A DNA stretch of 64,000 nucleotides, from the NCBI GenBank assembly GCA_002480495.1, contig DLCG01000008.1, positions 475,363-539,362 of the forward strand, given 5' to 3'. Positions 17,327-26,445 of this stretch are shown piece by piece. The notes under the pieces were generated by a model. The model made no database searches, was not told where the DNA came from, and saw only the letters and a program-made list of their open reading frames with translations. The stretch is from Rhodobiaceae bacterium UBA7804. Lineage in GTDB: Bacteria > Pseudomonadota > Alphaproteobacteria > Parvibaculales > Parvibaculaceae. The number at the start of each line of letters is the position of its first letter. Position 1 is the first letter of the stretch. A program made the translations under genes and the position numbers.

Positions 17327-17731
17327 ATGGCCGACGACAAGATTGCAAAGGACGACGCCGAGTGGCAACGCAAGCTGACACCCGAGCAATTTGCCGTTAC
17401 TCGCTGTTCGGCAACCGAACGCCCGTTCACGGGTCCCTGGCTCGATGAAAAACGGGATGGCACCTTTGTCTGTGTGTGCTGCGGTTCTCCTCTGTTCCGT
17501 TCGGACACGAAATACGAAAGCGGTTCCGGCTGGCCGAGCTTCTTCGACGCGATCGAGCCCGGCGCGATCGCCACGAAGGAAGACCTGAGCCACGGCATGA
17601 GACGCATCGAAATCCTGTGCGCAAAGTGCGATGCGCATCTTGGTCACGTGTTTCCCGACGGGCCGCGCCCGACGGGACTGCGCTATTGCACCAATGGACA
17701 TGCGCTCGATTTCAAGCCCGACGCCGACTGA
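17327..17731 (+). CDS. msrB: peptide-methionine (R)-S-oxide reductase
   Basis: A 134-residue MsrB. Zinc-binding pairs are Cys49/Cys52 (CVCC) and Cys98/Cys101 (CAKC). The family signature GSGWPSF is at 67-73, and the catalytic Cys121 lies in GLRYCTNG. Most MsrBs have a Ser after Asn at that point (RYCxNS), so Gly124 is a small departure. Cys27 is placed to act as the resolving cysteine. The enzyme repairs methionine-R-sulfoxide in proteins with thioredoxin. The next gene begins seven bases after its stop, so it forms an operon with oligopeptidase B. Confidence 0.95.
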   Translation: MADDKIAKDDAEWQRKLTPEQFAVTRCSATERPFTGPWLDEKRDGTFVCVCCGSPLFRSDTKYESGSGWPSFFDAIEPGAIATKEDLSHGMRRIEILCAKCDAHLGHVFPDGPRPTGLRYCTNGHALDFKPDAD

Positions 17732-17738
17732 CTCACCG

Positions 17739-19838
17739 ATGAAGCTGACACCTCCCGCTTTCGCGCCGCGCGCCGAAAAGAGGCCGCAGCCGGACACGCA
17801 TCACGGCGTCACGCGCGTTGACGACTATGCCTGGCTACGCGACGAAAACTGGCGCGAGGTGATGCGCGATCCGGAGGTGCTCGACAAGGACATCCGGGCC
17901 TACCTCGAAGCCGAGAACGCCTATACGGAAGCGGCGCTCGCGCCGCTTGCCGAATTGCGCGAAACGCTGTTCGGCGAAATGAAGGGGCGGATCAAGGAAG
18001 ACGACAGCTCGGTTCCCTCGTCCGACGGGCCCTTTGCCTACTACACACGCTTCGTCGAAGGAGCGCAGCATCCCCTCTTCTGCCGCCGTCCGCGCGACGC
18101 CGAGGAGGGCGAAGAGATCATCCTCGACGCGAACAGGGAAGCGGAAGGCGAGGCCTACTTCAAGATCGGCGATGTGGACCATTCGCCGACGCACAGGCTG
18201 GCCGCTTGGTCAGCCGACCGCAAGGGATCTGAGTATTTCACCGTACGGCTGCGCGATCTCGAAACCGGCCGGGACCTCCCTGACGAAGTGCCGGACACCT
18301 CGCCGGGCATCGCCTGGGATGCGAAGGGAACGAGCTTTTTCTACACGCAGGTGGACGAAGAACACCGCCCTCTCAAGGTCTTTCGTCACGTCGTCGGAAC
18401 CCCCGCGAGCGAGGACAAGCTCGTCTATGAGGAAAAGGATGAGGGTTTTTTTGTCGGTGTCGGCAAGGTGCAGAGCGGTAAGTGGCTCGTCATCTCTTCC
18501 CATGACCACCAAACCAGCGAATGCTGGCTGATCCCGGCCGATGCGCCGGAGACGCCGCCAAAGCTCGTGGCCCCACGCGAAGAAGGTGTCGAGTACGATC
18601 TTGAGCATGACGCGCCGCGCAGGCGCTTTCTCATCCTGACGAACGCGGACGGGGCGGAAGACTTCAAGATCGTCGAAGCGCCGGAGGATTCGCCGGGGCG
18701 CGAGAACTGGCGTGCCATCGTTCCCCACCGGCCCGGCACACTCGTGCTGCACCACGTCGCCTATCGTGATTTCCATGTCCGGCTCGAGCGCAAGGAGGGA
18801 TTGCCGCGCATCACGGTGCGTCGGATCACAGATGGCACCGAACATGAAATCTCATTCGAGGAAGAAGCCTACGATCTCAACATGGGAGCGGGTTACGAAT
18901 ACGAAACCCCAACCATGCGCTTTTCCTACAGCTCGATGACGACGCCCGCCGAGGTCTATGACTACGACCTCGAAACACGCGAACGCGTACTGCGCAAGAG
19001 ACAGGAAGTACCCTCAGGTCACGATCCAGCCGACTATGTAACACGGCGCATCTTCGCGACAGCGGCTGACGGCGAGCAGGTTCCTGTATCGCTCGTCCAC
19101 AGGCTCGATCTGAAGCTCGATGGCAGCGCCCCTTGTCTGCTCTACGGTTATGGCTCTTACGGAATCAGCATTCCCGCTTCTTTCTCCACCACCTGCCTGT
19201 CGCTTGTGGATCGCGGCTTTGTGTATGCGATCGCACATATTCGCGGGGGCAAGGAGAAGGGCTATCGCTGGTACTCGGACGGAAAGAGGCTGAAGAAGAA
19301 GAACACCTTCACCGACTTCATCGCGGCGGGCGAGTATCTCGCGAAGGAAGGCTTCACCTCGCGCGGAAACATCGTCGCCCATGGCGGCAGCGCCGGCGGC
19401 ATGCTGATGGGTGCGGTCGCCAATATGGCGCCGGATCTCTTCAAGGGTATCGTCGCGGAGGTTCCCTTCGTCGATGTGCTCGCGACGATCCTCGATGCTT
19501 CATTGCCGCTTACACCGCCCGAATGGAACGAGTGGGGCAATCCCATCGAGAGCCGGGAAGCTTATGAATACATGGCCTCCTACTCGCCTTACGACAATGT
19601 GCGGGCACAGTCCTATCCGCACATCTTCGCACTGGGCGGTCTCACTGATCCGCGCGTGACCTACTGGGAGCCGGCGAAGTGGGTCGCGAAACTTCGTGAG
19701 TGCCGGACGAATGACGCTATCACGCTGCTCCATATCAACATGGATGCAGGACATGGCGGCGCCTCGGGACGCTTCGAGCGGCTGAAAGAAGTGGCGCGTG
19801 TCTACGCTTTCGCACTTGCGGTGACGGAAAAGGCCTGA
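17739..19838 (+). CDS. ptrB: oligopeptidase B (prolyl oligopeptidase family, S9)
   Basis: A 699-residue serine peptidase. An N-terminal beta-propeller (residues about 70-410) precedes an alpha/beta-hydrolase domain. The catalytic triad reads Ser551 in GGSAGG, Asp637 in GGLTDPRVTYWEP and His672 in DAGHGG. These segments and the length fit oligopeptidase B, which cleaves short peptides after Arg or Lys in the cytoplasm. I start at the ATG at 17739 (MKLTPPAFAPRAEKRP); longer in-frame starts run into msrB. It is in an operon with msrB, an association suggesting turnover of oxidised proteins. Confidence 0.93.
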   Translation: MKLTPPAFAPRAEKRPQPDTHHGVTRVDDYAWLRDENWREVMRDPEVLDKDIRAYLEAENAYTEAALAPLAELRETLFGEMKGRIKEDDSSVPSSDGPFAYYTRFVEGAQHPLFCRRPRDAEEGEEIILDANREAEGEAYFKIGDVDHSPTHRLAAWSADRKGSEYFTVRLRDLETGRDLPDEVPDTSPGIAWDAKGTSFFYTQVDEEHRPLKVFRHVVGTPASEDKLVYEEKDEGFFVGVGKVQSGKWLVISSHDHQTSECWLIPADAPETPPKLVAPREEGVEYDLEHDAPRRRFLILTNADGAEDFKIVEAPEDSPGRENWRAIVPHRPGTLVLHHVAYRDFHVRLERKEGLPRITVRRITDGTEHEISFEEEAYDLNMGAGYEYETPTMRFSYSSMTTPAEVYDYDLETRERVLRKRQEVPSGHDPADYVTRRIFATAADGEQVPVSLVHRLDLKLDGSAPCLLYGYGSYGISIPASFSTTCLSLVDRGFVYAIAHIRGGKEKGYRWYSDGKRLKKKNTFTDFIAAGEYLAKEGFTSRGNIVAHGGSAGGMLMGAVANMAPDLFKGIVAEVPFVDVLATILDASLPLTPPEWNEWGNPIESREAYEYMASYSPYDNVRAQSYPHIFALGGLTDPRVTYWEPAKWVAKLRECRTNDAITLLHINMDAGHGGASGRFERLKEVARVYAFALAVTEKA

Positions 19839-19870
19839 CGAACCGTTGCATCGGGGACACCGAGCCTCTC

Positions 19871-19893
19871 TAATATGAGGAATATTCATATTA
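19871..19893. promoter_or_regulatory. AT-rich palindrome ahead of dimethylformamidase-like gene
   Basis: Perfect 8-bp arms TAATATGA (19871-19878) and TCATATTA (19886-19893) surround a seven-base centre. The dyad ends two bases before the AAGGGGG ribosome site of the TTG-started gene at 19907. It is the only AT-rich stretch in the gap. It looks like an operator placed to block transcription or initiation; the regulator is unknown. Confidence 0.5.
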
Positions 19894-19906
19894 AGGGGGC
19901 AAGATC

Positions 19907-21451
19907 TTGAGCAAATGGATCTGGTGCTATTCGGACCGTCTGAGCGCAAGGCCCGGAGAAAGCGTCGCTCTTCATATCTCGGCGACAAGCGGAAGCTGCG
20001 ATATCGAGATCGCCCGGCTTTCGGCTTCACGAGACGTCGTGTTCACGCAGGCGGGAGTGAATGTGGAGCGCCATGACACGCCGGAGAATGCACATATCCA
20101 TGGCTGCGGCTGGCCGGAAGCATTCCGCTTCACTGTCGGTGACTGGCGTCCGGGTTATTACGAGATTTTGCTAAGAGCGGTGGACGGCACAGAGGGGCGG
20201 CACATGCTCTGCGTGAAGGCTGCAAAACCATCCGCAAAGGCCGTCATCGTCCTCGCGACCAATACCTATCACGCCTACAACTCCTGGGGCGGCGCGAACA
20301 CCTATGTCTGGATCGGCGGACCTGCTCCTGCGCCTATTCCCGCCGACCCAGCACAGCATGTCGTCGCAGCGCGGCTTTCTTCGGAGAGGCCCTTCTCGGC
20401 CGGATTGATGAAGCCCGCTTCGCCAAAGCACCGCATCGTGAACGAGGAGAGGCGTGGTTTCCGCGAGCGCGCTCAGCCGGGCGAAGTTGTTCACGAAGTG
20501 AAGGCAGGCGGAAATGGCTGGGACTGTCCGGCCGGCTTCACCGACAAATGGGAACACGCGTTCGTCAACTGGGCGGAGGCAGAAGGTATCGCGCTCGACT
20601 ATCTGACGGATTACGACCTCGAAGCCGAGCCCCGGACGCTTGATGGCTACAAGGCGGCGCTCTTTGTCGGCCACAGCGAATACTGGAGCCGGAAACAGCG
20701 CGAGGAAGTCGAACGCTTCGTCGACCAGGGCGGCAATGCCGCCATTCTCTCGGGCAATACCTGCTACTGGCAATGCCGATGGGAAGACGATGGCCGCACA
20801 TATGTGGCCTACAAGGGCCGCGCGGAGGAAGAGGATCCGTTCATGGCCGACCCGGCGAAGCGGCACCTCACCTCGGGTGTCTGGTCGGCACCCTGGACCG
20901 GGGCGCCGGAAGCGCAAATTACCGGTCTCTCATTCCTGTTCGGTGGATATCACCGTTTCGGACTGTGCACCGCGCGCGGCATCGGAGGCTATACGGTCTG
21001 GCGCGAGGATCACTGGACGTTGAAGGACGCCGATCTCTACTGGGGCGACGTGTTCGGGGACGATTGCCGCCTCGTCGGCTACGAGAATGACGGCTGCCCG
21101 CTTACTTTCGGCGAGGACGGGTTACCCCGCCCAGTACCGCGGCTCGGTGTCCCTGAAAATCTGGAAATCATCGCGACGGCGCCCGCAACGCTCGGCGAAC
21201 CGGAATCGGAATATGGCGGCGTCGTGCCTCCGGAAGCCTGGGGACCGCTGACGCGCGCCTATGCGGGTTTCGACTCACCTGAAAACCGCGCCCGTATGAT
21301 GCGCGGTCACGCCGTGATGGCCACGTTCAAACGCGGCAAAGGAGAAATCTTCAATGCGGGTACGACCGAGTGGGCCTACGGGCTTCAGGCACGAAACCCC
21401 TTTGTGGAAAGGATCACTCTGAACGTGCTCGAACGCTTTCTCGGCCCCTGA
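19907..21451 (+). CDS. N,N-dimethylformamidase large-subunit-like protein
   Basis: A 514-residue protein matching the C-terminal domain family of the N,N-dimethylformamidase large subunit. Features include KAVIVLATNTYHAYNSWGG (residues about 111-129), GHSEYWSRKQREEVE (255-269), SGNTCYWQ (282-289) and AGTTEWAYGL (484-493). In the known enzyme the iron is held by two Tyr and one Glu; Tyr259, Tyr287 and Glu488 are possible counterparts here (inference). It would hydrolyse an amide C-N bond, but no small subunit is adjacent, so the substrate may differ. The start is TTG with a strong AAGGGGGC site; the N-terminal 100 residues form a beta-sandwich-like region. It is monocistronic, ending in a strong bidirectional hairpin. 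Confidence 0.8.
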   Translation: MSKWIWCYSDRLSARPGESVALHISATSGSCDIEIARLSASRDVVFTQAGVNVERHDTPENAHIHGCGWPEAFRFTVGDWRPGYYEILLRAVDGTEGRHMLCVKAAKPSAKAVIVLATNTYHAYNSWGGANTYVWIGGPAPAPIPADPAQHVVAARLSSERPFSAGLMKPASPKHRIVNEERRGFRERAQPGEVVHEVKAGGNGWDCPAGFTDKWEHAFVNWAEAEGIALDYLTDYDLEAEPRTLDGYKAALFVGHSEYWSRKQREEVERFVDQGGNAAILSGNTCYWQCRWEDDGRTYVAYKGRAEEEDPFMADPAKRHLTSGVWSAPWTGAPEAQITGLSFLFGGYHRFGLCTARGIGGYTVWREDHWTLKDADLYWGDVFGDDCRLVGYENDGCPLTFGEDGLPRPVPRLGVPENLEIIATAPATLGEPESEYGGVVPPEAWGPLTRAYAGFDSPENRARMMRGHAVMATFKRGKGEIFNAGTTEWAYGLQARNPFVERITLNVLERFLGP

Positions 21452-21460
21452 AAGCGGCGC

Positions 21461-21490
21461 GGGCCGCGCTCCCTCCCCGAAGCGCGGCCC
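21461..21490. terminator. bidirectional terminator hairpin
   Basis: Perfect 10-bp stem GGGCCGCGCT/AGCGCGGCCC with a ten-base loop, between the convergent dimethylformamidase-like and TauD-type genes. No T-tract. Confidence 0.7.
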
Positions 21491-21511
21491 TGAAGCGCCC
21501 AGGCCTTCTTT

Positions 21512-22369
21512 TCAGTAAGGCCGGTCGCCAATAATGGTAACGCGTTCCATCTTGCGCAGCGCCGGCCAATAGTCCGACACAGCGTAATGCTGGCAGGCGC
21601 GATTGTCCCAGAAAGCGATCGAGTTCGCCTTCCAGCGGAAGCGGCACTGATACTCGGGGATCGCCGCTTGTGCATACAGATGCGCGAGCAAAGCATCGGA
21701 CGCCTCCTTCTCCATGCCAACAATGTGCTGAGTGAAGGCGACGTTCACATAGATGCCCTTGCGACCCGTTTCCGGATGTGTCCGTACCACGGGATGCTCG
21801 ACCTTCGGATATTTCCGGTTCATGGCCTCGATTTCCTCGGGCGTCTTTCCCCTCTTCTGCATCAGCACACGGAAGTGTGCGAAGTCGTGGACTGCGACTG
21901 CACCTTCGATCTTCTCCTTCACCTCGTCGGAAAGCCCGTCATAGGCCGCATACATGTCGGAGAAGAGCGTATCCCCGCCCACTTCCGGCACTTCCACCGC
22001 GCGGAGAACGGAACCAAGCGAGGGACATTCGCGCCAGGTCACATCGCTGTGCCACTTGTTCTCCTTGCCTGGCCGGTCTCGGTCATGCGTGATGGCGAGC
22101 ACTTCCGGAAAACCATCCTTGTGCGGCGCAAAGGGATGCACCTCGAGCTCACCGAAATTTCGTGCAAATGCCAGGTGCTGCTCGGTGGTTATGTCCTGCT
22201 CACGAAAAAAGATCACCTTCCATTCCAGCAAGGCTTCGCGAAGCGCTGCCCGCGTCTCCTCATCCACGGGTTTCGACAGGTGGATGCCGGAAACTTCCGC
22301 ACCGATCGTCGGTGTCAGTGGCGCGATGGAAAGTGCCGCCGTTCTCGACCGCACGGCTGCCTGGCTCAT
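21512..22369 (-). CDS. TauD/TfdA-family 2-oxoglutarate dioxygenase
   Basis: A 285-residue Fe(II)/2-oxoglutarate oxygenase. The iron triad is His107 and Asp109 in NKWHSDVTW and His261 in NRACQHYAV; an Arg at about 272-276 would bind 2-oxoglutarate. The family hydroxylates a carbon next to a heteroatom, freeing sulfite, phenol or similar from taurine, 2,4-D, alkylsulfates and related substrates. A GGGAGGA site precedes the ATG. It is divergent from an IclR-type regulator, which is its likely controller. It is one of three paralogues in the window (also 29866 and 30807). Confidence 0.92.
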   Translation of the reverse strand: MSQAAVRSRTAALSIAPLTPTIGAEVSGIHLSKPVDEETRAALREALLEWKVIFFREQDITTEQHLAFARNFGELEVHPFAPHKDGFPEVLAITHDRDRPGKENKWHSDVTWRECPSLGSVLRAVEVPEVGGDTLFSDMYAAYDGLSDEVKEKIEGAVAVHDFAHFRVLMQKRGKTPEEIEAMNRKYPKVEHPVVRTHPETGRKGIYVNVAFTQHIVGMEKEASDALLAHLYAQAAIPEYQCRFRWKANSIAFWDNRACQHYAVSDYWPALRKMERVTIIGDRPY

Positions 22370-22451
22370 GATCGTCCTCCCTTGCGGATACTCTAATCCC
22401 CGCCGAAAAACCTAGCGGCCCGAAAGACATCAAGCGCCCTCTAAATTTGGC

Positions 22452-22470
22452 AATTCCACAATGCGGAATT
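22452..22470. promoter_or_regulatory. candidate IclR operator
   Basis: AATTCCACAATGCGGAATT is a 19-bp dyad with only the centre and one symmetric pair off. It lies 32 bases ahead of the IclR-type gene and 83 bases ahead of the divergent dioxygenase gene. IclR-family proteins often bind such short dyads in divergent promoters. Confidence 0.55.
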
Positions 22471-22501
22471 AGAATGACGCCTTGTGGATTGGAGATGTCC
22501 C

Positions 22502-23296
22502 ATGCCGCGCTCGCCCGGCGATATCGAAGGAGTGCAACCTGTCCTGCGCAGCCTTGCCGTTCTTGAAGCGCTGAATGCGGCGGGAACGGCAACGCTCATG
22601 CAGCTGCATGAATCGACCGGATTGCCAAAACCCACACTGGTTCGGCTTCTCGACACGATGATAGCGGGCGGATATGTGCGGCGCATCTCGCGAAACGCGG
22701 GCTATACGCTGACCGAACGCGTACTCCGGCTTTCGAGCGGCTTCAGACACGGAGATCTTGTCGTCGAAGCATCGCGCCCTTTCCTTTCCGCAATTACGGC
22801 AGAACACAAATGGCCGGTCGCCCTTGCGACCCTCGACCGTGACGCCATGCTGGTGCGCATCTCCACACGGCATGAGAGCCCATTGAGCACGGATCCCGAC
22901 TGGTTGAACCGGCGGCTCGCCATGCTGCTTTCCGCACTTGGCCGGGCTTATCTAGCCTTCTGCCCGGAAGAAGAGCGCCGCCTTATCCTAGCCATTCTGA
23001 GAACGTCCAAGGCGGCAATGAATGCGCAGGCGAGAGACGAGAGATATGTCGCGTCCCTGCTCGCCGGCGTCAGAAGGGCAGGCTACGCAACAACCGCACC
23101 GATGCGCGGAGATTCCGCAATGGGCATTGCCGTCCCGGTCATGGAGGGAGAGAGGGTCGCTGCCTGCATCACCATGCGGTATCTGGGATCGACGATGAAT
23201 GAAGCGGAAGCTGCAAAGCGGTATCTCGGTGCGATGCAAAATGCAGCAAAAGCGATCGCCGCAGCGCATCAGCGGATGGTGCTCAGCGGCGCGTGA
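22502..23296 (+). CDS. IclR-family transcriptional regulator
   Basis: A 264-residue regulator. Residues about 8-70 are a winged HTH (QPVLRSLAVLEAL, then ATLMQLHESTGLPKPTLVRLL) and residues about 85-255 the IclR effector domain, with the usual SALGRAYLAFC and MGIAVPVMEGERVAAC segments. I start at the ATG at 22502; the TTG at 22484 has no better ribosome site. It is divergent from the TauD-type dioxygenase and has a near-perfect palindrome in its own leader, so it most likely controls that gene and itself. Its end overlaps the end of the convergent glycosidase gene by 14 bases. Confidence 0.9.
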   Translation: MPRSPGDIEGVQPVLRSLAVLEALNAAGTATLMQLHESTGLPKPTLVRLLDTMIAGGYVRRISRNAGYTLTERVLRLSSGFRHGDLVVEASRPFLSAITAEHKWPVALATLDRDAMLVRISTRHESPLSTDPDWLNRRLAMLLSALGRAYLAFCPEEERRLILAILRTSKAAMNAQARDERYVASLLAGVRRAGYATTAPMRGDSAMGIAVPVMEGERVAACITMRYLGSTMNEAEAAKRYLGAMQNAAKAIAAAHQRMVLSGA

Positions 23297-25253
23297 TCAT
23301 CACCGCCACCTTGTCCGAACCCACGGCATGAACCAGGAGACGCTGGTTTTCCTCGTCGCGCATTGCCTCGCCGCCTTCGACTTCCACATCATATCCGTTC
23401 GGATATTGCAGCCGGGGCACGAAGATTTCGGTCTCGCCCCTCCCTTCGGCTTCATAGACAAAACGGAAAGTCCCCGTTTCCCGCTTGAACTTCATTTTAA
23501 GGGGGCGTCCCGCGACAACCCGCGCGTAGGGTCTGACAAAACCCTTGAGAGCGCGACCTCCACTATTGATGTCGGCCGGATCGCTCCGCTGGTCGATACT
23601 GTAGATGGACAGGTCTTCCTGGTTCCAGCCGTCGCCGACCGCCTGATCGTTCCTGTTGGAAGCCGTATAATTCCATTGCGTCGAGTTCATGAGCAACTGA
23701 TCGAGCGCGTTGTACATGAGATCGAGTGCAATGATGTGTTTTTCCCAGGGACCTTCCGACCTGTCTCCCGCGTCCCACGCCTTGTATGCGGCAGCATCGT
23801 CCAAGTCGAAAGGGATACCGAATTCACCGAGAAGCGCAGGTGCGCCAGTGCCTGAATTGAGCGTCCTCGATGCATCCTTGAGACGACCGAGCTGACGCAC
23901 ATAGGAGGCTTCGATCGCATCCGCGCCTTCCGTCGTACGTCCGGTATATGGATTGATCTTCACGGGAAAATCAAAACGCTTGGTCGAAAGCGTAACGATG
24001 TCGTACCAGTGGCTGGCATTCACAGTCCGCTCTGGCGTATCCGGTGGGAAGCCGTGCCCAAGCCCCGAACCGGGATCGAGTTCGGCGAAGAGCAACCAGT
24101 CCTTGTTGATCGCGCGAACGCGCTCGGCAACGTGAGTGAAGAACGGCCCCATGAAGTCCTTCTCCATCTCGAAGCGCCGCCCGTTTCGCTCGAGGAAGAA
24201 CTCTTCGTCCATCACCTCGATTTCGCCGCCTGCGAGACGATAGACGCCTGCGCGTTCAAAGGGACAGGCGCGCCCTTCCTTCCAGATCGACACGCCATCC
24301 GGATTGACCAGTACGTCGCGCTTCCTCACGACTGCGCGCTGCTCCCAGTCGATCCCCATTTCGGGGATTTCCCTCGCAAGGCCGCGCGCCACGGCAAAGC
24401 CATCCAGCGGCGACCATGCAAGCCCCGGCCGCGCCGGGAAGGGGTTCTTCTCGCTCGGCCCCAGATGACGATAGCTCATCGAAAGGCCGACATAGCCCGA
24501 GCCCGGCTCGTTCAACGAATCGAAGCCGATGACATTCGAGAGGTCCTTCACCCTCTCCGCCACGGCTTCCATCGCGCCCAGGTAGTGCTCTTGCAGGAAA
24601 TCCTGCGCCGGCCGGCCATGCACCAGGAAATCGGGGCAGAAGGTGTTTCCGGCAAAGAACAGCGTCCACATGATGGCGTTTGCCGGATATTTGTAATTCT
24701 GCGACCAGGTCATGGTCGGGTAGTTTTCTTCCTGCCTCCCTCCGCGCGCGAAGTCATACTTGTACTGCATGACATGGGCGGCACCAGCCGCATGGAACCT
24801 GGTGAAGTCGAGGCCGACGGCATCGAACAACCATCCCGGAGCGCCGTCGCCGCCGGTCATCCGGCTCCATACGTCCTGATGAAAGTCGACAAAGACATAC
24901 ATGCCGTAGTCGTCGGCCTTGCGGCAGATAGCGGCGAAATAATCGAGATAGGCTTCGTCGTAGCGTTTCGGCCCCTCATGTTCGACCGCTTCCCATGTCG
25001 TAAGGAGGCGCAGGCAGTTGAAACCCCAAGCCTTCAGGCGGGCGAGATGTTCATCGGCTTCCGCGAGAGGAAAAGGCCGCCCAACGAAGGAAACGGTCCT
25101 GTGATCGGCAAAATCAGTCGGAATGTTCGTATGCCCGTTCGGCGTGAATGGCACTTTGCAGTCACCGCCCAGATTGACGCCGCGCAAGAGGCGCGTCCGC
25201 CCCTCGGCATCCCGAAACCATTCCCCATCGATATCGAGCCGCGGCAACGCCAT
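23283..25253 (-). CDS. GH5 glycoside hydrolase, endoglycoceramidase/steryl-glucosidase-like
   Basis: A 656-residue cytoplasmic (no signal peptide) family 5 glycosidase. The N-terminal strand LRGVNLGGDCKVP opens the barrel. VDFHQDVWS (residues 122-130), the acid/base Glu249 in FDSLNEPGSG and the nucleophile Glu477 in LLGEFGIPF are in place. The VNLGG, DFHQD and NEP layout and the long C-terminal beta domain fit the endoglycoceramidase branch of GH5, whose members cut glucose from ceramide or sterols. The ATG at 25253 has GGGAGGA upstream; an in-frame extension to 25505 runs antiparallel into the next gene. The substrate is a guess; no transporter or regulator is next to it. Confidence 0.83.
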   Translation of the reverse strand: MALPRLDIDGEWFRDAEGRTRLLRGVNLGGDCKVPFTPNGHTNIPTDFADHRTVSFVGRPFPLAEADEHLARLKAWGFNCLRLLTTWEAVEHEGPKRYDEAYLDYFAAICRKADDYGMYVFVDFHQDVWSRMTGGDGAPGWLFDAVGLDFTRFHAAGAAHVMQYKYDFARGGRQEENYPTMTWSQNYKYPANAIMWTLFFAGNTFCPDFLVHGRPAQDFLQEHYLGAMEAVAERVKDLSNVIGFDSLNEPGSGYVGLSMSYRHLGPSEKNPFPARPGLAWSPLDGFAVARGLAREIPEMGIDWEQRAVVRKRDVLVNPDGVSIWKEGRACPFERAGVYRLAGGEIEVMDEEFFLERNGRRFEMEKDFMGPFFTHVAERVRAINKDWLLFAELDPGSGLGHGFPPDTPERTVNASHWYDIVTLSTKRFDFPVKINPYTGRTTEGADAIEASYVRQLGRLKDASRTLNSGTGAPALLGEFGIPFDLDDAAAYKAWDAGDRSEGPWEKHIIALDLMYNALDQLLMNSTQWNYTASNRNDQAVGDGWNQEDLSIYSIDQRSDPADINSGGRALKGFVRPYARVVAGRPLKMKFKRETGTFRFVYEAEGRGETEIFVPRLQYPNGYDVEVEGGEAMRDEENQRLLVHAVGSDKVAVMITRR

Positions 25254-25365
25254 ATCGTCCTCCCATTTTCCCTGTCCGAGGATAACGGGGTGTGGCGGCG
25301 GGGAACAGACACAAGCGCAGGATTTGCAACCCCGGCCCCAAGGAGGCACCATCGGGCCCTTGAGA

Positions 25366-26445
25366 ATGGGGAGCCCGAAAGACGTGAACGCACCGACAAG
25401 AGAGAAACTGCCGCCGCTACCGGCACAACCCGAAGGTGTCGCCTGGCCGACGAGGGAATGGCCAGAAGGCGATCTTCCCCACGGTACGGATGTAAAGCGT
25501 CTCAAGATGCTGATGGATCACGCCTTTGCCGAGAAGGCGCCTGCCGATCTCGGCGAGACCCACGCCGTCGTGATCGTCAAGGGCGGGAAGCTTGTTCACG
25601 AACGCTACTGGGCAGGGTTCGGCCCCGATGTCACCTGCCCTTCATGGTCGAAGGCAAAGAGCATAACGCATGCGTTGGTCGGCATCCTAGCGGGCGAGGA
25701 AAAACTGGATATTCATGCCCCCGCCGACGTGCCGGAATGGGCGGACAAGAGCGATCCGCGAAACCCGATCACTCTCGACCTGTTGCTTCGTATGTCGAGC
25801 GGCATCGCCTTTCGCGAGGACTATGTGCCGGAACATCCTTCCGACGTGATCGAGATGCTCTGGGGGGCCGGCAAAGACGATGTCGCACATTTCGCCGCTA
25901 GTTTCCCTCTGGAGCATGAACCGGGGAGCTACTGGTCCTATGCGAGCGGCACGACGAATATCGTTGCCCGCGCGGCTGCGCGTGCCGCTGGCGCTTTCGG
26001 AAATGATTTCGAGGCTTTCATGCGGGAGCGGCTCTTTCATCCACTGGGCATGAAGAGCGCCACACCCAAATTCGATGCAGCAGGCACCTTCATCGGGTCT
26101 TCCTTCTGCTTTTGTACGCCGCGCGACTTTGCACGCTTCGGATACCTGTATCTGCGAGACGGCATGTGGGAAGGAAAACGTCTCCTTCCCGAAGGCTGGG
26201 TCGATTATGCGCGTACACCGACATGGCAGCAGGCGGGCGTCGAGGAAGGCCCATATGGCGCACATTGGTGGCTCGACATTGCAGGTCCGGGCAGCTTTTC
26301 GGCGAACGGCTATGAAGGCCAGTACACAGTGGTCGTGCCCGAACTCGACATGGTGCTGGTCCGCCACGGCAAGACTCCGCTCGAAGCAAAACTCAATCCG
26401 AAGAAATGGATCGCGGAGGTGGTGGACTGTTTCAGGCCCTCCTGA
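25366..26445 (+). CDS. serine hydrolase, beta-lactamase (class C) fold
   Basis: A 359-residue protein of the beta-lactamase/transpeptidase-like family. The active-site motif SxxK is Ser95-Lys98 (SWSKAKS); YWSYASGTTN holds the second (Tyr-x-Asn-like) motif. No signal peptide, so it is probably a cytoplasmic esterase or amidase and not a beta-lactamase. The start is the ATG at 25366; a TTG six bases upstream is in frame and slightly better spaced from AGGAGG (25341-25346). It is divergent from the GH5 gene, and its end overlaps the convergent small membrane protein by 14 bases. Confidence 0.88.
   Translation: MGSPKDVNAPTREKLPPLPAQPEGVAWPTREWPEGDLPHGTDVKRLKMLMDHAFAEKAPADLGETHAVVIVKGGKLVHERYWAGFGPDVTCPSWSKAKSITHALVGILAGEEKLDIHAPADVPEWADKSDPRNPITLDLLLRMSSGIAFREDYVPEHPSDVIEMLWGAGKDDVAHFAASFPLEHEPGSYWSYASGTTNIVARAAARAAGAFGNDFEAFMRERLFHPLGMKSATPKFDAAGTFIGSSFCFCTPRDFARFGYLYLRDGMWEGKRLLPEGWVDYARTPTWQQAGVEEGPYGAHWWLDIAGPGSFSANGYEGQYTVVVPELDMVLVRHGKTPLEAKLNPKKWIAEVVDCFRPS

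Noticed and set aside
24009..25901. 630-codon plus-strand frame opposite the GH5 gene
   Set aside because: Antisense to an enzyme with intact catalytic residues and composed of Arg-rich shadow sequence.
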